NCBI RefSeq assembly: GCF_036588685.1
Contig: NC_086383.1
Coordinates: forward strand, 33,670,412-33,734,411
Reading direction: 5' to 3'
DNA from: Mytilus trossulus
Lineage: Eukaryota; Mollusca; Bivalvia; Mytilida; Mytilidae
DNA: 64,000 bases
Shown here: piece after piece, positions 22,205-37,200 of the stretch
Numbering within the stretch: position 1 is the stretch's first letter
How the letters are laid out: the number at the start of each line of letters is the position of its first letter
Position numbers and translations under genes: made by a program
The notes under the pieces: generated by a model
Told to the model about the DNA's origin: nothing
What the model saw: only the letters and a program-made list of their open reading frames with translations
The model's database searches: none

Positions 22205-25200
22205 ATGCATTTTTCAATCCCAGATACTTCAGCACTAAAGGACGATGGTGGGACGTCCTACACGGTAATAAACTATGTGAAACTGAAACAACAACACTCC
22301 CAAAAATTTGGCAAAATGTTAGTTGTGTTGCAATAGTCAATTAGCATGATTAGGCCTATATGATAATTGTCATGCATGCAAATGGGGGAAAAAATTTAAA
22401 ACGCATTAAATTATTAGAAAATTAAAATGTGGGAAATGTGAGTCTATTATTTTTGTTCATATTTGACACAACTTGTCTTTTGGCACCACTTTGTTTCCTC
22501 GTAGCATACATGAACTCCCCCTTGAAAACAAGTAAACACTGTCAACATTCTGTTTGAATTGTAACTGTTAAAGTTGAGTTTGTGAGTCCAAATAACACTC
22601 CCTTGGAAATTCCTGTCAGACTGTCTACTGTGATGCCTGCTTAATATAATATTTTAGAAATATGGTATTTTTTTAAATGTGAACTGAAGGCAACATGTCC
22701 ATGATGTCCATAAATATGAGATGATACATGCATGACATGTACATGTAGGTTTTATCATGTTTTAAAATGCTTTCAGAAAAGAAAGATAAAAATGGTGTCA
22801 CCAAACTTGTCTTTTCTTGCTTCAACGAATCAAGTGAAAAATTGAAATTTTCCTATCATACCAGTATATTTTTTTTACTTTAAGAGCTATCTCCCCATAA
22901 ATGTCTCAGTTGAATAATTGAGTTTAAAAAACACAAACATTTGGTATTTTAATATTTTGGGTAATGCAATAAATTACTTATTCTTCTTTATACAAATAAA
23001 ATTTTAACCAATAAATTAGAGTAGAATAGATTGTGTACTGCTTTTGTGATAGTGGTAAAACGTGAATCTACTTTAATATATCAAATGTGATGGATGTAAC
23101 ATCACACAAGTTTGACACTTTATCTTATACTTGCACATAAACAAAATCATGATAATAGAGAAATTAAAAAATAATTGTACAAAAAGATGTTAAATCTAAA
23201 CACCAGGCTTACAATTGTTTATACCAGATACAGGTCTATTCCACATTCAGTGATTCTTGATTTTAAAGAGATAAAAAGGTCAAATAAAATTATGAAGTTT
23301 AATTCAATTCACTCAAAATACAGTTACAGTAATCTTTTCTTTGAGTAGAAAATCCTTAGTATTTAAAAATATTCAAATGTTGTTAACAATTAATTATGAC
23401 TATGCCCATATCAATGATGATTCACAGATATGCTGATTACTGGTTTTCTCTGTGACACCTCCCGGAAGAAAAAATCTCTTGTATGAGAAATAATTGTCAA
23501 ACCTTGAATAGTTTATATATATTTGTTATTACTGGTCATGCTGGTTAGGTATAAAACTTAGTGTATTGGTTTGAACATATTTTTTTTATTTCAGAGTTTT
23601 AATGTACATATAAATGGTGTTTTCCATTGTTCTGTCAGATACAGCTTACTGAATGCCTTCAATGAAGAGGTAATTATAAAAAAGTAAAGTGGTTTTTTTT
23701 TCATCTAGGTCAAAATAATCCAGCAATATGGAAATTATCAACATATTGCAATTTGGACATGTCATCTTTTAAGTACAATGGATTCATTATTATTTTTTGA
23801 ATACTAACTTTTGTGGATTTCATTAGCATGATTAGTAATTTAAAAAATTTAAATCACAATTTTAAAAATGAAAATGAATGCAGAAGCAGCAAAACTCCAA
23901 GTAAAATTCAAAACTGAAAGTACCTATCAAATGGCAAAAATTGAAAGCTGAAACAATCTAACAATTGGAAAACAACTGTATTTTCCTGAATTGGTACATG
24001 CATTTCATAATAACATGAATAAATGCTTCAATCAAATTTGCTATACAAATAATATTCTGAGATGGATAATTAAATGATAACAATTTTCAGGAACACATAC
24101 CTCATGTACCTATATGTTTCAAATTTATATATTTTATGTAAGTAATCTTCTTTTTCTGCAGCTTAAGAAAGAATTTGGAGCAACAGTGTTGCCACCATTC
24201 CCACCAAAGAAACTGTTTGGGATGACTCCAGAGAAGTTGGAAGAGAGACGACTTATGTTGGAGAGATATGTTCAGATTGGTTAGATATATATATTATGCA
24301 TGATGTATCCATAAAGGTTCTAGATTCCTTCATTCCTTCATATGAGAAAGAGAAACTTGGTTATCTGATTTAAAGCAATCATAGAATTTGTGATCCTGCA
24401 AATTCTGGAAATTTTATATTTTTGAAAAAAAAATATTTTAGAAATTAAGCTACAGAGAATGGTTTATTTATGTCTGTTCCTAACATGAGGGACATAATTA
24501 AAAAAAAAGAAGGTCTTTTGTCAAAAATTGAGGAGAGGGGCATTAATGTTACCCTTGGTAGTTGGTAATACTATATAAAGTCCAAAAGGTTTGCCTTCCC
24601 AACTTAAGTTTGCCTAACCAAATATATTTGGTGAACATATGTATAATACTTATTACCACAAAACACGGATCAGATCAAAATTTAGGTGGCATGACTTTTG
24701 CAATTCTCTATTTAAATATCTTTATAATGTTAGATGCATGTAAGGGCATCATCTGTGTCAATTGGCTATTTTCTCCATTTATTTATAACTCTTTACACAT
24801 GTTACATGATGTAGTCAGAGTTGGAAGAATAAATTCTATAATAAGGCAAAATAAGGGGACCAGTCTATTAAATGGTTTCAAAGACACTTAGAAAAACATT
24901 GTTCAGTAAGTTTTATGGTCAATAATATATATAAATAATATAAATATAATTCTTCATGTTCTTTTTTCAGTGAGCCAAGAACCAAGAATAGCAAACTCTG
25001 ATATATTCAATGGATTTCTCCTCAAGGCACAGCAGGTAGAACTATCTTGTTTATGTTTAGTTGATGTTGTTTCTATTTTACTTTGGATTTATTAGTTTCT
25101 TGGTAATGATTTTCAAGGATTAAGGAAACTTTGTATTTTTGTGTATATTTGATTTTTTGGTTTTATAAAAGTTAGTATACAAGCCTATGCATACTTCTTT

Positions 25201-28200
25201 GAACATTTGAATTCATGGTTAATATGTACCGACAAAACCAAAGAATAATTGCGTATCCACAGTACTTGTTTGATAGATCTCAAAATAATTCTTTTAAAAT
25301 TGAACAAAGAAGATGTCAATATATATGTAAAGTAATAAAGTATGTGCATGTCTTAAACATGCCAGTGGTTCTAGCTCTTTAAATCTGCACTAGAAAAAAG
25401 AAACTTGCAGTACAAAAAAAAAACAGGATCTAGATAAAATTTGGATGTTTTAACCTTTCAACTGTGAAATAATATAGTTCTGTTGTGTGAGAAATATCTT
25501 TCTATTTTATCACAGGAAACACAAAAGGAGACGTCAGAGGCTGTAACATTAGATGTGTTCCTAATGAATGGCTACAAAATCACTGTAAAAATTATGTCTA
25601 CTGACCAAACAGAAGATGTTCTGGAGGTATGTGAATCTACAAAAAATCTGTCAGTTCCATTTCATTAACTAGAAATTTATGTTATGTTATTATTAAAACA
25701 ATGGATGTCAGAGGATGAACATTGGAAGTAATAATAATCCAGCTCTAGGAAGGGGGGTTGTATTGCATTCACCTTTTCCATTGATTTGACCATACAATCA
25801 ATATTTTCATCAAACTATTCTCAGCCATAGAATAGCAGACAACAAATACATTTTTCTGTTGAGGAGGGAATATGGCTTAAACAAATTTCTCTTCTTAATA
25901 TGGAAATAAGGAGATTTGGTATGATTGTCCAAGAGACAGCTTTCAACCTTAGTCTAAATTATAATGTTAGGTCACTGTACAGCCTTCAACAATGAGCAAA
26001 AACCATACCTTACACTAAGCCATAAAAGGACCTGACATGACGAAATGTTAAACAATTTAAATAACAAGGAAAATTCACAAAAATACTGATCTCAGAGGAA
26101 AATTTCAAAATAGAAAGTCCCTAATCAAATGACAAAATCAGAAAACTCAAACACATCAAACGATTGGAGACCAATGTCATAATCCTGACTTGGTACAGGC
26201 ATTTTCTTTTGTAGAAAATGGTGAATTAAACTGGTTTTATAGCTTGTTTAACCTCTCAATTATAAGCAGAACTTCAAATATGATCATGTCATATGCAGGG
26301 CTTCCAAAATTTCCTGACGACAGCCGGACATTTTACAAAGAAATATTTTTGATGGTCAATGATCAGCTGGATTCTTAAATGTAACTTGAAGGATGCATAA
26401 GCTATATGTGTCAGATTGTGTCTAAGTAATTAGAAGTGTTATATGCAATAAATTATTTATAACTGTTTTGTTGTCTTTATTCTTAAAATGAATAAAATAT
26501 TTTCCTCGTTTTTGTGTCATTTTTCTGTGTATCGGGAACCAGCATTGCATAAGTCAGCTTCAGTACCTGACTTTTCTCATGTTTTTGTTTTTGTTTAAAT
26601 AATCTATCTTCTCTCTGTGGGTACTTTAGTTACACTTGTTAATTAAGGCCATATTATTTAAAACTGTTGATGACAACTGACTTTATTATTGTAGTACAGC
26701 TTGATACACGTGATACTTTTCTTTTTTGTGTATTGATTACCTGACCACGTGACCTTTACAACTTGCGGTATTTATAGATAACATTGAAGAGGCCCAATGA
26801 AGGATCTTGTTTTAAACCGTGTACAATCTACTGAACAGTGATAAACTTTTTTTTGTTGTACAATTTTCGAACCGGATTTAGAAAATCAAGAATAAATAAA
26901 AACATACTCTGTTGATTAATAATTTAATGAATAACAACATGATATATTATGTAAGCATATAACAACAATAATAGCACAATGTTGACAAACACAAGCAATA
27001 AATATTACAATGAGTTCATTGAAAAGAAGCACAGATCATAGCACAAGATTACACTTAGTCCAATTTAAGATCTAATATTCATCAGCTTGCTGAGTGCATT
27101 GTTCTGATACACATGGCGGTTACGAACGGATTGCCATTTGCGGATTGCAGGAACAGGGTCAAAGTCTTCAACATCTACACCTACTAAGCTTATCAATACC
27201 CAGACTACACCTTAGCTTTGTCTTAATAATGTTCTGCCTTGAAAAACCCCTTTCGCATTCGACACTTGAAACCGGCAAAATACGTGAAATTTCCATTAGA
27301 AAAATTGCATTAGGGAACTGGTCTCTTCTAGAAATAATGGCGGTTAACAGATCGGCAAACGAAAGTCCCTTATAATTGTTGAAGATCAAATACTTAAGTA
27401 TACCCCATTCTAGTTGTAGTTCTTCTTGGTTGATTGAGTTATAATGGTCCCCGAGACACTCTAACTGTTGCTCACCGTAGCGAGGAAGGTCGGCAACACT
27501 ACTCCGAAAGTTCGACGGTTCAAACACAGAGAATGCTTCGAAAATTTTGTTGTCTGGAAATCGGTCATGAATGTTATCATGAATCTTTTTCTTGGTGTTT
27601 TTAATATATATTTCAATTAATTTTCCCCTTTGTAGTACCCCAGTATTTAACACGATGTACAGTGTCAAATAAAATTTATATATCTGATATCATACTTATT
27701 CATTTAAAAATATACTTATTTAAATTATCACTTTTAAATATCAGGAAACTTTGTTAAACTGAATGCTAATTTAAAATAATATCTATAAAGCGTCATTAAA
27801 TATGATGTTGTTCAGTACACGCTTACATATTTGACCTCGTTACCTGATCACCTTTGTGTACCTTGTTATGCATCATTAGTTCTATTGATAAAGAGACAAG
27901 CTAAGGACACCTCGTCAAAGGTAACAAACCTGTAATCAGTGAATGATTTATGGCTTCAATATAACTTATTGAAGGGATAATTGTTTGACAGCTTGTTGTT
28001 ATTTAAATAAAAGAAAACATGTTTTTTCTACTTTTTATTGATGTACACAAGCTAAAGACCAAGCCGTACATTTATGTTCCCAGAGAATTAGACTAACTGA
28101 GACACTTCAAAGAATCTTAAATATGCTGCATCTGTTGTAATAAACCCAATTATGACCGAAATATCTTTCTGAAATAGTATGCCCAAGCGGACATGTCCAA

Positions 28201-31200
28201 AACCCAAACGGACATTTTTAATGATCGAAAGTTGTTCAAAATTGAAATGACCGTTTTATGAAAAATGTCTTGAAAAAAATAATTCTATTAGACCGTTTGA
28301 GGCTGAGAGCAGCCGGTCTTTTTATAAAAGTTCCGGTCATGTCCGGAATATATGACTGTTTTGGAAGCCTTGGTCATATGTACTGTCCTCATCTTTGAAA
28401 GCCGTATGGTGACCTATAGATGTTAATTTCTGTGTCATTTGGTCTCTCATGAAGAGTTGTGTCATTGACAATCATACCACATGTTTTTTTTCATACAGAA
28501 ATCAATATGAAATGAAATTTGACAACTTTTGACTAAACAGGTTTATTTCTGCTATTTTTTAGACTGTAGCATCACAACTAGAACTGCCAGAGGAATTTAC
28601 ATATTATTTCACATTGTACTTGGTACGGAAGGAAGAGGATGGGGATAATTCTAGTAGGTGTATGGGACAACTACTAATTAAAGTTAATTTAGAATAACTG
28701 GTAGAAATGTTAGATTATTTATTAAGATTACTTCAAGAAATGCTATATTTTGCAATAATTCTGAAAAGCATTTCAAAAATTTTAGAATTTACATCATTCT
28801 AAATTAATCTTATTTTAAATTTGAATATTTACGCCAGGGTTTTCACTGGAGGTTGCCATATTTTAATGTGGCAATCAAAATTCATTATTCAGACTATTAA
28901 CAACTGTTGTTGTATAGCTTTTATGGGCAAGGAGTCAGTTCAAGTACAAGGCAATAATAGAAAGTGGTTAAAAAATTACAGTTTTGTGCAAAAGAAGTGG
29001 TAAAAAGTAAATGAATGTGTATGTAGATAGATGTTTTTGTGTTCTGTTAAATTGTTCCTTTTAAAATTGTTACACGATGATGACTGATGTACCCATATTT
29101 TTACTATTTTTATTTATAGTGTCTGTTTAGTTAAGGCATCATTGTAAATATAACGGAAATTTGTAGAGACTGTCATTAAAATGAGAGGGTTAGCGCTATA
29201 AAACCAGGTTTAATCCACCATTTTCTACATTTGAAAATGCCTGTGCCAAGTCAGGAATATGACAGTTCTCGTCCATTCGTTTTTGATGCGTTTTGTTATT
29301 TGATTTTGCCATGTGATTATGGACTTTCTGAATAAATTTTCCTCTATCTTCAGTATTTTTCGTGATTTTACTTTTTTCTCTATGAAGATAAGCTAGATAT
29401 ATGTGGTTCTGTGTCTTTAACAGTTTTATACGACCGCAAAATTTGAAAAAAAATTCGTCGTACATTGCCATCACGTTGGCGTCGTATCTGCGTCGTCGTC
29501 GTCGTCTTCCGAATACTTTTAGTTTTCGCACTCTAACTTTAGTAAAAGTGAATATAAATCGATGAAATTTTAACACAAGGTTTATGACTACAAAAGGAAG
29601 GTTGGGATTGATTTTGGGAGTTTTGGTCCCAACAGTTTAGGAATTAGGGGCCAAAAAGGGCCCAAATAAGCATTTTCTTGGTTTTCGCACTATAACTTTA
29701 GTTTTAGTAAATAGAAATCAATGAAATTTGAATACAATGTTTATGACCACAAAAGGAAGGTTGGGATTGATTTTGGGAGTTTTGTTCCCAACAGTTTAGG
29801 AATAAGGGGCCAAAAAGGGACCCAAATAAGCATTTTTCTTGGTTTTCGCACCATAACTTTAGTATTTATAAATAGAAATCTATGAAATTTAAACATAAGG
29901 TTTTTGACCATAAAAGGAAGGTTGGTATTGATTTTGGGAGTTTTGGTCCCAACAGTTTAGGAATAAAGGGCCCAAAGGGTCAAAAACTAAACTTAGATAT
30001 AGGAAGATGTGGTGTGAGTGCCAATGAGACAACTCTCCATCCAAATAACAATTTAAAAATTAAACCATTATAGGTTAAAGTACGGCCTTCAACACGGAGC
30101 CTTGGCTCACACCGAACAACAAGCTATAAAGTTTGATTTTAACAAAAATTGAAGCCTTGGGGTTCTTTGATATGCTGAATCTAAAAATGTACTTAGATTT
30201 TTTATTATTGGCCCAGTTTTCAAGTTGGCCCAAATCGGGGTCCAAAATTAAACTTTGTTTGATATCATCAAAAATTGAATAATTGGGGTTCTTTGATATG
30301 CCAAATCTAACTGTGTATGTAGATTCTTAATTTTTGGTCCCCTTTTCAAATTGGTCTACATTAAGGTCCAAATGGTCCAAAACTAAACTTAGTTTGATTT
30401 TAACAAAAATTGAAGCCTTGGGGTTCTTTGATATGCTGAATCTAAAAATGTACTTAGATTTTTTATTATTGGCCCAGTTTTCAAGTTGGCCCAAATCGGG
30501 GTCCAAAATTAAACTTTGTTTGATTTCATCAAAAATTGAATAATTGGGGTTCTTTGATATGCCAAATCTAACTGTGTATGTAGATTCTTAATTTTTGGTC
30601 CCGTTTTAAAATTGGTCCAAAATTAAACTAAGTTTGATTTTAACAAAAATTGAATTCTTGGGTCTCTTTGATATGCTGAATCTAAACATGTACTTAGATT
30701 TTTTATTATGGGCCCAGTTTTCAAGTTGGTCCAAATCAGGATCCAAAATTATTATATTAAGTATTGTGCAATAGCAAGAAATTTTCAATTGCACAGTTAT
30801 AAATTTAGCAATAGCAAGAAATCTTCAATTGCACAGTATTGTGCAATAGCAAATATTTTGAATTGCACAGTATTGCACAATAGCAAGAAATATCTAATTG
30901 CACAATATTGTGCAATAGCAAGAAATTCCAATTGGATTTCAATTGGAGTTATCTTTCTTTGTCCAGAATAGTAGTTGAATCAACTTAAATCATTGTTTTA
31001 TACAATATACAATGTATATTCACTTTTACTACCAACTGATAGATTAAAACAATCTTTACCATTCAGTCATTGTCAGTGATAACAAGCACTTTTTTTACAT
31101 TTTAATATTTTATGATGTATTTAAATGAGTAGTTATTGTTGCAAACTTCATTAGAAATTTGAATTGAGATCAGTTTTGAAATAAGGGAAAGGGGGATGTG

Positions 31201-34200
31201 AAAAAAATATTGGGGGGGTCAATTTGTTTCATTTCAGATTTCATAAATAAAAAGAAAATTTCTTCAAACATTTTTTTGAGAGGATTAATATTCAACACCA
31301 TAGTGAATTGCTCAAAGGCAAAATTTTTTTTTTAGTTCATTAGACCACATTCATTCTGTGTCAGAAACCTATGCTGTGTCAACTATTTAATCACAATCCA
31401 AATTTAGAGCTGAATCCAGCTTGAATGTTGTGTCCATACTTGCCCCAACCGTTCAGGATTCAACCTCTGCGGTCGTATAAAGCTGCGCCCAGCAGAGCAT
31501 CTGGTTTGAATGATATTATTTTTATGTTCCTCAGTTGTACGGAAGCTACAAGAATTTGAATCACCTTATATCTCATTGAAATATGCAAACAAGATTGGAT
31601 CCCATAGAATAGTCCTACGCAAAGGGTATGTGTATTTATTAAGATTCTTTAAAATTGATTTCTCAATGAAGCTGCCAACCAGTGAAACAAAAACAAATAA
31701 AAAACATCAATTGGAGAAAAAATGATTTATAACAAATTTTATATCGTATATCATATAACTTGCTCTAGGTTATAAGTGAGGAATAAATTAAACAAGCTTT
31801 CAAAGATCTGATATGAACTCCTTTATTTCCTGAAGAAAAAAAACATCTAGACCATAGAATAGTCCTACGCAAAGGGTATGTGTACTTATTAAGATTCTTT
31901 AAAATTGTTTCAATTGTTAAAAAAAAGTTATGAGTTATCTCCCCTTCAACACATTTTGTAAAATATTGCCTTATAAGTGCTCTCACCCTTGCAGTTCTTT
32001 AAAGATTTGGATGAAAGTTTTATTGATAATTTACATAAACAATGTTTCAATTGACATCCAAAATCTGTACCAGTTAAAATTCTATTTGAGTTATGCCTAG
32101 TGAAATAAAAATTATTTTGCATTGCAGGTTTTGGGATCTGAGCTATGAAGATGATTTGTTAGAAAATAAAGTTGCAATGAATCTGCTATATGTCCAGGTA
32201 TGAAATGAAATTTTTATAATGCGATAGTGCAAACAATAAATCATAACTAAAACAGTTACTATAAGGAAATATGTTTTTTTTGTAGAAAACTTTTGGTATT
32301 GTCCGTTTGACTTCTATATATTTGCAGAAAAAAATTCTTAAAAATTTATTTTTATGAATGAATATTTTTTTCCTTGATGTATGTTAATATATGGTACATA
32401 CGAACTCTGACTATTAATTTCATAATTTTTGGTCAATGATTAAAAAAGTTTCCCATTAGGTCTCTATGTTAATTTTATTTTTTGAAGTGTTGATTACCTG
32501 ATGGAGTAAGTATAAGTAGTGTAACGGCCTTCTAATCAAAACAAAAACAACATACATGTGCTTTTAATGTTTGTTTATTTGTACCATGTGACTTTGCATA
32601 TTTAAATATTAAGATGACCTCTACTGACCATCAACTAAACTTAGATTTCATGTCATGTGATATTAATAGTTGTTCTATCTATGATAAGAAACTGCAATTT
32701 CCAATTTCTTTTTAAAAAACATTGGATATAGTATAAACTAGTAAAATAGTACTTTATAGGGAAAGGATATGAAAATGAATATTTTTTTTTATGTTTACCT
32801 TCATATGTTATGTTAGTGGACGTTTAATAATGACAGATAAAATTGAGAATGGAAATGGGGAATGTGTCAAAGAGACAACAACCCGACCAAATAAAAAACA
32901 ACAACAGAAAGTCACCAACAGGTCTTCAATGTAGCGAGAAATTCCCGCACCCGGAGGCGTCCTTCAGCTGGCCCCTAAACAAATATATACTAGTTCAGTG
33001 ATAATGAACGCCATACTAATTTCCAAATTGTACACAAGAAACTAATATAAAAATAATACAAGACTAACAAAGGCCAGAGGCTCCTGACTTGGGACAGGCG
33101 CAAAAATGCGGCGGGGTTAAACATGTTTGTGAGATCTCAACCCTCCCCCTATACCTCTAACCAATGTAGAAAAATAAACGCATAACAATACGCACATTAA
33201 AATTCAGTTCAAGAGAAGTCCGAGTCTGATGTCAGAAGATGTAACCAAAGAAAATAAACAAAATGACAATATTACATAAATAACAACAGACTACTAGCAG
33301 TTAACTGACATGCCAGCTCCAGACTTCAATTAAACTGACTGAAAGATTATGATTTCATCATATGAACCTCAGGCACAATCCTTCCCGTTAGGGGTTTAGT
33401 ATCATACCATCATAACATATATGAGAAGAACATAACCCGTGTCATGCCAACAACTGTTTTTAGAATAAATGTCTTTAGTTCAGAATCTACCAACTATAAA
33501 AACATTTTTTTATTTTCCTAAATTGTTTGCTTCCAAGATGGGTTTTTTGCACATTAATAAAGAACGAACGTTTCTTAACTGAAATCTGTTTTTTAACTAT
33601 ACAGAGCCTCTTTTTATTGTTGTACAACTCACAACTCACTAAAAGCATAAAAAGCTTGTGTATAGTAAGTTAACTTATATAATGATATACAATCAATAAT
33701 CAAAACCACAAAGTGATGATCATTTTCATTGGTGCCTTAAATATTCAAATTGGTATAGTCACATGATACACATAAACAAACATTACAAGCACATGTATGT
33801 TGTTTTTGTTTTGTTTAGAAGGCCGTTACACTACTTATACTTACTCCATAAGGTAATCAACAATTCAAAAAATAAAATTAACATAGAGACCTAATGCAAA
33901 ACTTTTTTAATTATTGACCAAAAATTATGAAGTTAATAGTCAGAGTTCGTATATACCATATAATAATATACATCAAGGAAAAAATTATTAATTCATAAAA
34001 ATGAATTTTTAAGAATTTTTTTCTGCAAATATATAGAAGTCAAACGGACAATACATATGAATAAACTTTATTTTTATAATGTCACAAATAGAAAAAATCT
34101 TGATGTTTTTTATATTCAATCAAAACGCATCAATTTTCATAGATTTAAAACCGGTAACATGAAGTGCATGCAACAAAATTTTCTTTTTGATATAGCTAAA

Positions 34201-37200
34201 CAAATTACCTATCAGAATATTTAATTTGTCAAATCATGCACTTGATGTTTCTTTTGTGAAACCCATAATATGGGTACTTACGAATATTTATCGGTAATTC
34301 GTATATTTTCCCTTTGATCTTACTGCCTAATACTTTTGAGCATCAACGTACTGGCTGTATCACTGAAAATATTAGGCAATACATTGTGTGATGTCATAAT
34401 TACCGATAAACAGAATAGTAGGTAGTTGAGTTTTTGATACTGACTATATCATGTGGAACAGGCTCGTCTAGATATTCCACATGATATAGTCAGATATTCT
34501 TCATGAAAGAGGATTTTTTATTTATTTTACAACCAAATTATTTATGTTAACATTTCAAGAAAAATGTTCACATCATAGTATAAAGCAGAGCTGAAAATGA
34601 ATGAAACAGATATATTTGTTCCTTTTTGGAGCTTTTTGTCATTTTTTTGTCCAATTTTATTTTTAAATATTAATATAGGCTGTAAATGATATAGAAAGGT
34701 CATGGACATTGGGAACAAAAGAACAACTGAAACATTTAGCAACTTTACAACAGAGAGGTTCAAAAAGGGAGGTAAGTATACAGATATACTAAACAGAATT
34801 AGAAACAAAAAGTACAAACAAAATTAAGGTTTGCAAAATATTCAGCTGATTTTTTCACAAAATCTCCTTATAAGAATTTTATCAATCATAATTGACATAC
34901 ATTTGTACACTGCATCACTGAAGAGACATTTAATGTCAAAATGCACATCTTTATTAGTCATTACACTAATGGTATTAATTTCACTGCATTAGGATAGATC
35001 ATCTTTACAATGATTATGTCTTGGTTTAAAAAAAACACACTCACAGATTTACACAAAAAAAATTATTATTATCTGATAGCTTGTCAATATATACACATGA
35101 TATAAAAACAAAGAAAATGTGGTATGATTGCCAATGAGACAACTAATGCCTCATTCACACGTACCTTTAATATTTGAATCAAAAACGAATCGAATTTGCT
35201 ATTCGTGTTCACAAACTCTTCTTTTTTAAATCGAATTGATTCGAATTGGCTAAATCGAATTAACTAATTCGCATTAGAAATACGTTTTTGTTAATCCGAA
35301 TTAAAAGTTAAAGTTGTTTGGACAGTAAAGCCAATTTGATGCGCATTCCAATTGGAATTAGATTGACGTTAGGACGTTAAACGTTTTGAATGCGAATTAA
35401 ACTAATTGGAATTAGTTAATGCGAATCGAATTCCAATTTTGTGTGAACTCAGCATAAGTGTCTCATTTACTAACAGGTTTCTCTTTTTTCCAGTACCTTC
35501 GGTTAGTGAGAACCTTCAAGTACTACGGTTACATACAGTTTAAGCCTTGTATAACAGACTACCCACAGGCCGATTCTCGGGTGTTGATTTGTACGGGGGG
35601 AAGGGAAATGAATTTCAGAATACAGATGGCAGCAGTAAGTATTGGTACCACATTTTAAACTTGCCTCTTTAGAAAACTTCTTGAATTAACTAAGGACCTG
35701 CTGTTAAAACAAACCTGTAATAGGAACAATGCACTTTGAAAGTTGAGTAACCATCAATAAATTAATTTTTACAGCTAATTTCCTAATGCATGTAAGGCAA
35801 AACTTTGGTTGGCTTGCTTGCTTTGTTTATATAATTATTTATACAAGCCTTATAAATAAGATTGACATAGTTAAACAATATATAGGCATAGTTTTACCTG
35901 TATATATCATATTTGAATTTAATTGGGTGTTATCCTAATGATTGTACAATATAAAAACAAAGCAAGCAACCTAACTAAAGTCTTGCTCTACATGCTTTAG
36001 AGAATTATCTGTAATCTGACACAAGTTCAGTAACAGCACTGTTAATATTCTCATTTTGAACTTATCCATGACCTACAATAAAATGTCTACGCTATAATAA
36101 TGAACAGAAAAACATCAGTAATTTTAGAAGTTTGAAAAAAATATTTTGAAATATCTCAAGTTTAACCATACTGCTGAATTCACAATACATAAAATAATAA
36201 AGAGGCCTGAGTTATTGAATTGAGAATCATAAACACATAAGTCAAAGAGAGCAACAAATAATGGGCAAAAATAATTAAATACAATTAAAAGGCAAATTAT
36301 AGTCCACATAACACTATATTAACTGAAATTGATTGATGTAAGGTGCACTTGAATGGTTAGCATATCCTGCTACACATATAATATCTGAAAAAGTATATTT
36401 TATAACATAAAGATTATGGATGAATGACAAACTTGTATGTGTTTAATAATGACATAATAATATTGGTATATTAATGTCTTATCTGTATTTATTTGAATTT
36501 TAGAATTCTGTGAAAGAAGGTAGTTTTAAAATCACAAGAATAAAATGTTGGAGAATAACCAGTTCTGTGCCCAAGGTAACTATTACTGATGTTAAGGTGG
36601 TACCCAACACTTTCACTAAAATTAATTTAGCTCGTTTAATTTTTATTAAATTTTGACAATGTATTTACTTTGACCCTTTAACAAAAATATAAAAATTTCA
36701 AAAATTTTAAAGCAACCGTGTTGACAGAAAAATTACACTGGTTATATAGCAGTTTGACAAATACCAATTTTGATCATAGAGAAGCTTAAAATGCCCTTTA
36801 CAACACTACGTAATTAAAACGTTTAGATGACTTTACGGAGTTATCTCCCTGTAGTGTTTGGTACCACCTTCACCTTCTTATAACATAACTCATACCAGAT
36901 ACACATTCCAACAAAAAACAAAATTTGAAGAGCTAACGCAAACCCAAAAGAATGGGAAAAAAAAAAAACAGGACGAGAAATCAGAGATGTGATTGCATCA
37001 GATACATTCTAAATTGAAAATGATTTCCAACATTTTATAACTGTAAGTTTCCCAGGTCTGAATCATGGTAATGTCTTTTTCCTGAATAAACAGAGCACTT
37101 ATTATGATGTTATGAAACTAATCAGATTTTTTTTTTATGAAACATATCATTATTTTATTAAAATCAATAAAATTGAGAATGGAATAGGGAATGTTTCAAA

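Noticed and set aside
29196-29576. Open frame with a run of arginines
   Set aside because: The arginines come from a GTC/GAC triplet tract at the end of a mobile element; no protein features.
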